This document shows positions 5,851-12,251 of a stretch of DNA of 13,294 bases, piece by piece. The DNA lies in NCBI GenBank assembly GCA_014084085.1, contig NPFB01000008.1, positions 1 through 13,294 of the forward strand, in the 5' to 3' direction. Every line of letters starts with the position of its first letter. The stretch's first letter is position 1. The stretch comes from Hondaea fermentalgiana. Lineage: Eukaryota > Sar > Bigyra > Thraustochytrida > Thraustochytriidae. Below the pieces are notes generated by a model that was given only the letters and a program-made list of their open reading frames with translations, searched no databases and was not told the origin of the DNA. The translations under genes were made by a program, and so were the position numbers.

Positions 5851-7857
5851 TCACACTTTGTACGCTTCAACAATGTCCGGGGCCGCCTTTGCGACAACGT
5901 CGTCCACGTCGGAAAGAGACATTCCGGAAAAGGGTGCAACCGAGTGTGCGAGTAATTTGATTCGAACATTGGTAGAGAGTTCTTTTTTGCAGAGACGATA
6001 GGCTCTCTCTTCGGTCTCGCGATCGCCTGCAAGATTGTGAAAGGTATTTCGAAGATCCCCCGGGCCCCAGAAGATACCTCCCTTGCTCTTTCCGCTTGGG
6101 AAGTACTTGAGGGAAAAGCGCATGACATCTACCACGCTCCATTTGGGCTGTCGCAAATCGGCCTCGTCGATACAGATTCCGGCTCCTTCAAGCGTTTCCT
6201 TGAGCGTCAGGCGATCGTTGCAAATGTCTTCAAAACGTACAATGGCGGACACGCCGAGAGAGTCTTGGTCGCGATAGACCTGGTTGATGGCACGAAGTTT
6301 GGATTCGGGGGATCCGCAGGTGAGACCGTACGAGTCATCGCCCTTGAGTGCCTCGCAGCGGGCAAGATCAGCATCGCTAGGAATGGCGTTTGCAAAGTTT
6401 GTGCCAACGTGGTTGATAAGGTGCAAATACATGTCGACAGGGTTTCGGAGGAACAAAAGAGTCACGTCGGGTTTGAAGTTGTCCTTGACATTGGCAATCC
6501 AGGCGTCTGGGCTGATGGCGTCGCTGCCTCGCATGGGGTATTTGAGTACAATCGTATCAATATTGGGATAGCCTGCCTCCGCAAACTTGTAGAATGAGGC
6601 CGGCGGAAGTTCTTGGCGCACACCGACATCGAGAATGGAGGCCGTGCGGTCACGTTGCGCCAAGAGATAGGAGAGCAGCGTGCATCCACTTGCCTGAAGG
6701 CAAGCAACAAAGACGCGGAGAGGTCGTTTGACGTCCCCTACGGCTGCAAAGCGAGCCGGGCATGTTCGTGCAAAGTCTTCGACGGTCAGCGACGACCCAA
6801 GCGTCTCATTGTCGTAGGAGTCAGAATCGTTGTCGGTGCTATCCGTTGCGTTGAGGTCAAAGTCGGTGCCATCGGACGTCGAGGAGGAGGAGGAGGAGGA
6901 GGAGGAGCCCTTGTTTTTGCGCTTGCCCAGAACAAGGTCGCGTTTGAGAAGCTTTCCAGAGACGCATGCTTCACTTTGATAAGATCCTTCGCTCTCAAAG
7001 CGATGGTGGAGGAGGCAGGTATTGCTGCCCACCTTGACCTGGTCACAAGTGGTTGAGCCCGGCTCGCAGGCGATCTTGCGTACCATGGTCCAGCCAACGC
7101 ACTCCCGATCTGCCTGATTGGCGCGCAGACGCAAATTGATGCCTGTGCAGGCCGCATAGCAGTTGAGGTGGTGTCCAGGGCGATTGTTGACTCTGCGAAT
7201 GATGTTGCGAAAGTAGCAAGTCCCGGATTGCTCTTTGAATTTGCGCTTGCCTTCCGATTTATCTTTCCAGTCGGGCTTTGCCTCGGTAGGGCGCGTCTCG
7301 GTAAGGTATTGGGTCGTGGGCGCCTGACTGGGTGCAACGTTGTCGCCATCGTCCGTTTCCGTTTGCCCGCGCAGAGACGCTTGCAGGGAGGCAAGCATTT
7401 CGCTGCTTTTTGACCCGATTGCTGACCGATACTCTGGTACGCTGGCAAGGGCTGCGAGACTGACGAGCATAAGAAAGCCTGCGAGTAAGACGATTCTCGC
7501 GGTAAAGCTGGGCAGACGCCATCCGGATTGGTCACGCCGCAAGCTAGACGCCCGCGTCGACGATGCCGCCACAGACGCCCCGGCCGCTGCCGGGCGTCGC
7601 GAGTCTTCGAGGAGGCCGAACTCCTCGTCGTCGCTGAGCGCATCGTCAGTCCTGCTCTCGCCCGAGCGCCGCACGGGGCCTTGCGCCATCTCTGCGTACG
7701 CGCCGCGCCACGCGACGGAGCGCAGCCGGCCTCTCGCTGCGTCTGACTCCCTCCTATTGATGGTTTGCTGTGCCATGGCTTTTGTTTCAATCAAGCAAGT
7801 TCGACTTGGGGTCATCGTCATCACAACGTGGAAAAGCTCACTGAGGAGAGCCATCAT
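5851..7857 (-). CDS. Type II membrane protein: PAN/Apple-like Cys-rich module plus sulfotransferase-like domain
   Basis: A 668-residue protein, or 641 if translation starts at Met28 (7776), whose GCCATGG context is better. A cytoplasmic tail rich in Arg, Ser and Asp precedes one transmembrane segment (about 121-140, LLAGFLMLVSLAALASV), preceded by basic residues, giving a type II topology with the rest in the Golgi lumen or outside. Residues 211-305 hold eight cysteines (214, 233, 237, 253, 264, 271, 281, 298) with ECVGWTMV and CLLHHRF motifs that resemble PAN/Apple modules. A poly-Ser (nine) and acidic linker follows, with NAT and NET sequons. Residues 379-645 look like a sulfotransferase: RVFVACLQASGCTLLSYLLA (PAPS-binding loop position), LLFLRNPVDMYLH (467-479, 3'-phosphate-binding position) and IVRFEDIC (539-546). 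The loop has Ala-Ser-Gly where Arg/Lys-Ser-Gly is usual, so activity is uncertain. It may be a glycan sulfotransferase or an inactive relative. Confidence 0.75.
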   Translation of the reverse strand: MMALLSELFHVVMTMTPSRTCLIETKAMAQQTINRRESDAARGRLRSVAWRGAYAEMAQGPVRRSGESRTDDALSDDEEFGLLEDSRRPAAAGASVAASSTRASSLRRDQSGWRLPSFTARIVLLAGFLMLVSLAALASVPEYRSAIGSKSSEMLASLQASLRGQTETDDGDNVAPSQAPTTQYLTETRPTEAKPDWKDKSEGKRKFKEQSGTCYFRNIIRRVNNRPGHHLNCYAACTGINLRLRANQADRECVGWTMVRKIACEPGSTTCDQVKVGSNTCLLHHRFESEGSYQSEACVSGKLLKRDLVLGKRKNKGSSSSSSSSSTSDGTDFDLNATDSTDNDSDSYDNETLGSSLTVEDFARTCPARFAAVGDVKRPLRVFVACLQASGCTLLSYLLAQRDRTASILDVGVRQELPPASFYKFAEAGYPNIDTIVLKYPMRGSDAISPDAWIANVKDNFKPDVTLLFLRNPVDMYLHLINHVGTNFANAIPSDADLARCEALKGDDSYGLTCGSPESKLRAINQVYRDQDSLGVSAIVRFEDICNDRLTLKETLEGAGICIDEADLRQPKWSVVDVMRFSLKYFPSGKSKGGIFWGPGDLRNTFHNLAGDRETEERAYRLCKKELSTNVRIKLLAHSVAPFSGMSLSDVDDVVAKAAPDIVEAYKV
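6881..6907. repeat. Coding (GAG)9 / (TCC) trinucleotide repeat
   Basis: A perfect 27-bp trinucleotide repeat inside the sulfotransferase-like gene. Read on the minus strand it encodes eight TCC codons plus TCG, giving nine serines in the linker between the Cys-rich and catalytic-like domains. Such repeats often vary in length between strains; here the reading frame would be kept. Confidence 0.9.
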
Positions 7858-8035
7858 GGCGAATGCGATCAGCGGAAATGTCAGTGGGCGTGAGTCGCCA
7901 CTTCTTTACCGACCTCTGCATCTTTTCGAGAAGAGAGCGAGCTTGTGCAAGGCCTACTACGCACGGAATGAACAAATTTTGTCTGTTCGTTTGTTTGCCT
8001 TGATGTCTGTCTTTCTTGGATTGGATCGAATGCAT
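7838..8035 (-). other. Upstream ORF in the sulfotransferase-like leader (65 codons)
   Basis: A basic, low-information frame starting at ATG 8035 on the minus strand. It is out of frame with the main gene, crosses the 7857 start and terminates before the Met28 start at 7776. If it lies in the mRNA it would disfavour use of the first ATG and allow reinitiation at Met28. The peptide has no recognisable domain. Confidence 0.2.
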
Positions 8036-8265
8036 GCATGGGAATTGATCACCAGCACGAACTACGGTTCGCAGTCACACAAGTGGGTCATTGTCGTCAC
8101 CATCTGGGAGAGCTGCTGTAACAGCGTGGATAAAAACGATAAGAGAATGAAAAAGAAGCGGCCTCTTTTGTCACGAAGCAACCGCAGAAAAACCGGAAAG
8201 AAAAAGAACTTTGGAAGAAGCGGACAAAGCCCGCGAATGAAATGTGAATTTACGTGAGAGCTATA

Positions 8266-8278
8266 GCGCGCGCGCGCG
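8266..8278. repeat. Alternating (GC)n tract
   Basis: A 13-bp uninterrupted GC alternation flanked by TA on both sides (TAGCGC...GCGTA), giving 17 bp of nearly complete purine-pyrimidine alternation. Such sequences can adopt Z-DNA under negative supercoiling. It lies between two genes. Confidence 0.75.
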
Positions 8279-8550
8279 TAAGAAGCGGCATAGATAGGGT
8301 GGACGAATGAATGTGTGGAGGAGTGTGAAGAGGAAAGAGCAGATACGAGGCAGTGTCAAAAATGGGCAAAAACTGCCGCTGCTCGGAGGAGGAATTGAGT
8401 AGGCGAATGAGTTGCATGAATTGCATACAGGCGGCCCGGGTCGCACTGGCAGATTGACCCCGAGAACAGAAGCTTGCATGCATGAACTGTGAGAGCGCGC
8501 TAGCTCTATTGAGAAAGATCACACAATGACGATGTCAAGGTTGACGATGT

Positions 8551-8593
8551 CAACAACATCAACAACAACATCGACAACGGCAACGGCAACAAA
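8551..8593. repeat. CAA/CAACGG-rich imperfect trinucleotide repeat
   Basis: A run of CAA units with CATC and CGG interruptions, just beyond the stop codon of the histidine kinase gene on its downstream side (40-85 bp past 8635). It is probably 3' UTR simple sequence. Two direct GACGATGTCAA copies adjoin it on the left. Confidence 0.7.
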
Positions 8594-8634
8594 ATTAGCG
8601 TGGAAGGCCTTGTGCGTGTGCGTGATACGTAGAA

Positions 8635-10659
8635 TCAGCACGACACTGTTCCGTGAAGTCTGTCGATGATCCGCTGAAGCGAGTCCATTGTAAAGGGCTT
8701 GGGAAGAAGTTCATGCATGCCTGCGTCGAAACATTTCGCTTGATCGCGGGCCATCACGGATGCAGTCATGGCGACAATGACCGGATCCTTGGCGTCGCTG
8801 CCGGCCGCCGAGGAGAGAATCCGACGGGTAGCCTCGAAACCATCGAGGTTCGGCATGTGGCAGTCCATGAAAATCAGAGCATAGTGGTTCTTCTCGTACA
8901 TTTTGACAGCCTCAAGTCCGTCATGGGCAACGTCACAGGTTACATTGAGTCGTTTGAGAAGGCGCGCACACACTTGGCAATTGACGAGATTGTCATCGAC
9001 GACGAGAACCTTGACGGCGGGATCGCGCGTGGCGTCGGACTGGGCGCCAGAAACCAAATCAACGGGTGTGCTGCCGGATTTGGCGTCACTCTTCCGCGAA
9101 GACGGACATCTTGCGCGGCCCGAGGTGGAGCGCGAGGTCGAGGGAATGGATGTTGATGCAAGAGACGCACGAATCTCTTCTTGCGAGGGCTCGGCAAAGG
9201 CAAACTCGAAGCGAAAGGTAGACCCTTGGCCCAAGGTGCTGTTGACGATGACGTCGCCGCCCATGACCCGAGCCAAGTCGCGGGAAATGGCGAGCCCGAG
9301 ACCTGAGGAAGACAGGGGCGCATCGCGATGCCGCCCATCTCCTGAAGAGGCTTTGTTTCCCGAGACGGCAGTGGGCACTCGTTTTTTTGCCTTGATGGTC
9401 GCGCGGGGAGTGTCTTTGGCTTGGTAAAAGGGCTCAAAGATGCGCATCTGGTCAGCTTCGCTAATGCCCATGCCAGTATCTTCGACTTCGATAGCGATGC
9501 GATGTTGTGAGGCGTCGCTGTTTTGCTGGCCTTGTGAGTCGTCTAGTTTACTGTCAAGCGTATCGTTTTCAGCGTCCGATCCTTGGACAAGAGAGGCGCG
9601 AATGACGATGCGTCCGGACTGCGTGTACTTTACAGCGTTGCCGACCAAGTTGGAGACGACTTGATTGAGCCGGTGTTCGTCGACGAGGACAAAGTTGGGA
9701 AAATTGTCGTCGAGAGGCTCGCAAACGATTTCGCTCTCCTGTTGCGTAGCGATACGATCAAAGAGACCAATGACGCGGTCAATGCAGTCGCCCTTGATGT
9801 TGATGGGGCTAGGACGCAAGAGCACTTGGTTAGAAGAGCAGGCGGTGAGGTCCAGCACGTCATTGACGACGGCGTGGAGGGTATTTGCGCACTGGCGCAG
9901 CACGTCAGAGGTGCCAGCCGCGATGGCAGCGTTTGCGACGTCGCGTTTGCTGCCGGGACGGCGGAGCTTGGCGGAGACGGTGTTGCTTGGCGAGGTCGAG
10001 GCGCAGGACGAACAGCAGTTTCGGGGCGAGGTGGGCGAGTTGGAGTTCGCTGTGGCTGGCCCACTTGCGATGTCGTCGTCGAGGCATTCGATCATGCCGA
10101 GGAGGCCGGCAAGGGGTGTGCGGATCTCGTGGCTGGCTTGCGCGACGAACTGGAGCTGCTTTTGAGCAACTTCGACGCTCGCGCGATGTGCGGCGACCTG
10201 TGCAGTTTCTGATTCGAGCACCAGGTACGTCTTGTCGAGAAAGACCTTTTCGCGTACGATGGTGTCGGGCTCGGCGGCGCAGATGTCATCAATGTCGATG
10301 ACAGCAGCGTCGGCATTGACGGAGCCCTGAAAGCGTTCACGGAAAGCCTGATTGGCAAAGACGAGCGTACCTTTGCCCAGGGGCGATAATCTGTGAGGGA
10401 GCAAGGACGCCTCGGAGCTTGTCTCCACGGAGGAGAGCGTCATGGACGCCGAGGTGCTGGTGCTGGAGCTGGTGCTGTCGCTCGTACTCCTGCAAATGTC
10501 GCTGCCCGAAAGGTCGGCCTCGGGATGTAATGGTGAGGCTGCGTTGTCTGTGGCGGCTGCGCCCGAGAGCGTTTTGTTCGGTCGGACGACGGCGAGCCCG
10601 AGGCCCTTGACGTCAGCAAAGAGCGCCTCGCAGACTTGCACGACGGCATCCTCGCCCAT
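8635..10659 (-). CDS. Hybrid histidine kinase (PAS-like, DHp, HATPase, receiver)
   Basis: A 674-residue soluble hybrid sensor kinase. Domains: a PAS-like N-terminus (about 10-150, with LVFANQAFRERF at 99-110) split by a Ser/Thr-rich insert (35-92); a DHp domain with phospho-acceptor H177 in SHEIRTPLAGLLGMIE; a HATPase domain with N box NQVVSNLVGNAVKY (332-345), G1 EDTGMGIS (D394), F box FEPFYQ and G2 GLGLAISRDLARVMGGD; and a receiver domain (549-674) with D555/D556, phospho-acceptor D599 in FMDCHMPNLDG, T632 and K654. All catalytic positions are present, so it should autophosphorylate and relay to its receiver. A phosphotransfer partner and response regulator would be encoded elsewhere. There is no transmembrane segment. 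Low-complexity inserts sit between the DHp helices (about 197-250) and in the ATP lid (about 414-450). The start at 10659 (AGCATGG) is the first ATG; the frame stays open upstream to a TGA at 10797 but has no other ATG. Confidence 0.95.
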   Translation of the reverse strand: MGEDAVVQVCEALFADVKGLGLAVVRPNKTLSGAAATDNAASPLHPEADLSGSDICRSTSDSTSSSTSTSASMTLSSVETSSEASLLPHRLSPLGKGTLVFANQAFRERFQGSVNADAAVIDIDDICAAEPDTIVREKVFLDKTYLVLESETAQVAAHRASVEVAQKQLQFVAQASHEIRTPLAGLLGMIECLDDDIASGPATANSNSPTSPRNCCSSCASTSPSNTVSAKLRRPGSKRDVANAAIAAGTSDVLRQCANTLHAVVNDVLDLTACSSNQVLLRPSPINIKGDCIDRVIGLFDRIATQQESEIVCEPLDDNFPNFVLVDEHRLNQVVSNLVGNAVKYTQSGRIVIRASLVQGSDAENDTLDSKLDDSQGQQNSDASQHRIAIEVEDTGMGISEADQMRIFEPFYQAKDTPRATIKAKKRVPTAVSGNKASSGDGRHRDAPLSSSGLGLAISRDLARVMGGDVIVNSTLGQGSTFRFEFAFAEPSQEEIRASLASTSIPSTSRSTSGRARCPSSRKSDAKSGSTPVDLVSGAQSDATRDPAVKVLVVDDNLVNCQVCARLLKRLNVTCDVAHDGLEAVKMYEKNHYALIFMDCHMPNLDGFEATRRILSSAAGSDAKDPVIVAMTASVMARDQAKCFDAGMHELLPKPFTMDSLQRIIDRLHGTVSC

Positions 10660-10684
10660 GCTGCCTGTCTTCCGTCCCCTGCAC

Positions 10685-10728
10685 GCAGGCAACGCAGGCA
10701 ACGCAAGCAAGTAAGCGAGCGAGCGAGC
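10685..10728. repeat. 9-bp tandem repeat followed by (GCGA)n
   Basis: GCAGGCAAC occurs twice exactly (10685-10693, 10694-10702), then once as GCAAGCAAG (10703-10711), followed by TAA and three and a half GCGA units (10715-10728). It starts 26 bp upstream of the histidine kinase ATG and so probably lies in its 5' leader. Confidence 0.8.
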
Positions 10729-10904
10729 TAACCTGCCCGCCCACCCGCCCGCGCGGTTTTTCCTGCTTTGTTGTCGCCTTCTCCTCCCTCCCTTTCAACC
10801 CCCCGCGCGCGCCGCTCCGAAGCCGCCCGGAAGCAAGAATGGAAGGGGAGACCCCGCTCGCTCCGGCTACGCGACGCCGGCGTACGCCCGCCCGCCAGCT
10901 CGGC

Positions 10905-10925
10905 CTCGCGCTCGCGCTCGCGCTC
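10905..10925. repeat. (CTCGCG)n hexamer repeat
   Basis: Three and a half uninterrupted copies of CTCGCG in the GC-rich region. It merges to the right with the 11-bp minisatellite, and both share the CTCGCG core. Confidence 0.75.
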
Positions 10926-10937
10926 TGCGTCCTCGCG

Positions 10938-10992
10938 CTCTCGCGCGCCTCTCGCGCGCCTCTCGCGCGCCTCTCGCGCGCCTCTCGCGCGC
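10938..10992. repeat. Perfect 11-bp minisatellite, five copies
   Basis: The unit CTCTCGCGCGC is repeated five times without a mismatch over 55 bp, with a degenerate sixth unit (CTTCCGCGCGC) after it. Perfect identity suggests recent expansion. The unit contains GCGCGC and so the array is also rich in alternating purine-pyrimidine steps. Confidence 0.9.
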
Positions 10993-11446
10993 CTTCCGCG
11001 CGCGAGCGGGCGCGGCCTCGCTCCGCCCACCCGGCTCTGCTCCGCTCTGGCCGTCGGCCGCGAGGCAGTTCCGGCGCAGGCCAGGAAGGAAGGGAGGGAA
11101 GCAGAGGGAGCGCGAGGCGCGACGCGGGGAAGGAGGCAGGCCTGGAGCCGCGAGCGCGGCCAGGCGAGGGGAGGCGAGGCGAGGAGGAGGCGGGGCGGGC
11201 AGAGAGGACGGCGACGGATGGATCGACGGATGGATCGAGAGGTCGAGCGAGAGATCGATCGAGATCGACGGCCGACGCGTCGCGGCAGAGACTGAGGCAG
11301 GCAGGGGAGGAAGGAAGCCTGGAGTGAGTGAGGCCGCCCGGCGCCACTCGCGATCGCGGGACCTCGCGCGCGTCCTCGGAGAGCAGCGCGGCCAAACTTT
11401 CGTCGGCCGCGGGCGCTCCGCAGGCGCCCCGGGCGAGCGCGGGAGA

Positions 11447-11494
11447 CCTGCCTGCCTGCCTGCCTGCCTGCTGGCGCGCCTGCTGGCGCGCCTG
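11447..11494. repeat. (CCTG)6 followed by a 12-bp direct duplication
   Basis: Six exact CCTG units (11447-11470) run straight into two exact copies of CTGGCGCGCCTG (11471-11482 and 11483-11494). The 12-mer contains the 8-bp palindrome GGCGCGCC. Confidence 0.85.
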
Positions 11495-11510
11495 AGGCGG
11501 AGCCGTGCGG

Positions 11511-11530
11511 CGAGGCGAGGCGAGGCGAGG
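11511..11530. repeat. (CGAGG)4 array, copy 1
   Basis: Four exact CGAGG units. The identical 20-bp array recurs at 11756-11775. It is followed by a TCTG/TCTA tetranucleotide stretch (11538-11564). Confidence 0.85.
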
Positions 11531-11570
11531 CGTGACGGTCTGTCTATCTATGTATCTGTCTGTCCTGGAT

Positions 11571-11584
11571 GAGCGAGCTCGCTC
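11571..11584. repeat. 14-bp perfect palindrome GAGCGAGCTCGCTC
   Basis: A perfect inverted repeat without spacer, built of GCGA/TCGC units. It is probably a by-product of the surrounding simple repeats. Confidence 0.7.
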
Positions 11585-11704
11585 GCTGGCCGATGTCGGT
11601 TCAAACCCAGTTGGGCTTCCTGCGCCCGCAGACTCGCAGGCGCGCCGGCGAGCGACGGCGGTGACGGACGCGGGCAAGGCCGGCGGCAACGGGGTCTATC
11701 TGCC

Positions 11705-11727
11705 GCTCGCTCGCTCGCTCGCTCGCT
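11705..11727. repeat. (GCTC)n tetranucleotide repeat
   Basis: Five full GCTC units plus a partial one. It is the reverse complement of the GCGA-type repeat near 10715-10728, so this short repeat family occurs in both orientations. Confidence 0.85.
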
Positions 11728-11755
11728 GCCTGCGCTGGCCGGTGCCGACGGGCGA

Positions 11756-11775
11756 CGAGGCGAGGCGAGGCGAGG
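11756..11775. repeat. (CGAGG)4 array, copy 2
   Basis: Identical 20-bp array to 11511-11530, 245 bp further on. A variant unit pair (CCGAGGCGAGA) follows after CAAGC. Confidence 0.85.
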
Positions 11776-12080
11776 CAAGCCGAGGCGAGACGGCGCCGCT
11801 CCGGTTTCGAATTTGTTGCGGGCTGCGCTTCTTTCTCTGCGCTTTCCTCCACTTGCACCGGGCCCCGCACCATCGTCTACACTGCGCCAAACGCGCGCGG
11901 AAATGGGGCAAACCCCGCAATCCACACTTGCTGTCTCAGCGCTCTCCAGCAACTGCAAAGTCAAAGCAAAACACCTGCCTCGCGCATCCATGCCAGTTTC
12001 CCCTAGACGGCACCTACGCCCGTCTACCCGCGCGGGAATAATGCGCAAGCGCACGCGTGCGCCAGTCAGTGGTGGGAGGG

Positions 12081-12106
12081 CAAGCAGGCAAGCAGGCAAG
12101 CAAGCA
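12081..12106. repeat. CAAGCAGG octamer repeat
   Basis: CAAGCAGG occurs twice exactly, then as CAAGCAAGCA. It resembles the GCAGGCAAC/GCAAGCAAG repeat in the histidine kinase leader at 10685-10711. Confidence 0.75.
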
Positions 12107-12190
12107 CGCGTTGGCCGCCTGCCTTCCTCTTTCGCTATAATCTTCCAAGCCCGCCCGCTCGCCCACGCCTCGCCGGCAGTGGCCGCTGCA

Positions 12191-12204
12191 GCAGCAGCTG
12201 CTGC
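12191..12204. repeat. 14-bp palindrome GCAGCAGCTGCTGC
   Basis: A perfect spacer-less inverted repeat inside a CAG/CTG-rich stretch (12183-12210), about 50 bp upstream of the candidate ATG at 12252. Hairpin formation is possible; no specific function can be assigned. Confidence 0.6.
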
Positions 12205-12251
12205 AGGCAGCCGAAAAACTCCGTGGAGACCGTGCCGCGCGGCGAGCCGCC

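Larger units (their letters stand above)
7858..8634. other. Intergenic region: leader of the sulfotransferase-like gene and 3' region of the histidine kinase gene
   Basis: These 777 bp separate two tandem minus-strand genes. On the minus strand an upstream ORF of 65 codons (8035-7838) overlaps the first sulfotransferase ATG at 7857 out of frame but ends 61 bp before the second candidate start at 7776. Around 8140-8225 the plus strand is A/G-rich. An alternating GC run lies at 8266-8278 and a CAA/CGG-rich stretch at 8551-8593. Two direct copies of GACGATGTCAA occur at 8528-8538 and 8543-8553. A 90-codon minus frame (8522-8250) shows no family features and is probably chance. Confidence 0.55.
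10660..12251. other. GC-rich, repeat-laden intergenic DNA
   Basis: About 1.6 kb upstream of the histidine kinase gene with no protein-like gene on either strand. Long open frames exist because GC-rich DNA has few stops, but their products are Arg/Ala/Ser/Pro-rich low-complexity sequence with no domain. The DNA is dominated by short tandem repeats (listed separately) and by alternating compositional blocks: the top strand is C/T-rich through much of 10740-11055 and then strongly G/A-rich from about 11065 to 11330. The kinase promoter must lie somewhere here. No tRNA, rRNA or spliceosomal RNA was recognised. Confidence 0.6.

Noticed and set aside
7340..8257. A 305-codon plus-strand open frame across the sulfotransferase-like 5' end and leader.
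   Set aside because: Its left half is antisense to the real gene and its right half is basic low-information sequence; there is no domain.
8250..8522. A 90-codon minus-strand frame between the kinase and the sulfotransferase-like gene.
   Set aside because: It has no family features and contains translated simple repeats; more likely intergenic chance.
9583..10212. A 209-codon plus-strand open frame.
   Set aside because: It lies antisense within the histidine kinase, whose reading frame has unambiguous catalytic motifs.
10660..10710. A 17-codon N-terminal extension of the histidine kinase.
   Set aside because: It would need a TTG start and is translated from a tandem repeat; ATG at 10659 has a good Kozak context.
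11590..11640. tRNA-like segment with GGTTCAAACCC at 11598-11608, resembling a B box / T-arm.
   Set aside because: The T-stem does not pair properly and no D-arm, anticodon arm or acceptor stem could be found at the expected distance. A chance match.
10613..11689. A 358-codon minus-strand open frame upstream of and overlapping the histidine kinase.
   Set aside because: The product is Arg/Ala/Ser/Pro low-complexity sequence made from tandem repeats, in a frame different from the kinase, with no domain. It is explained by scarce stop codons in GC-rich DNA.
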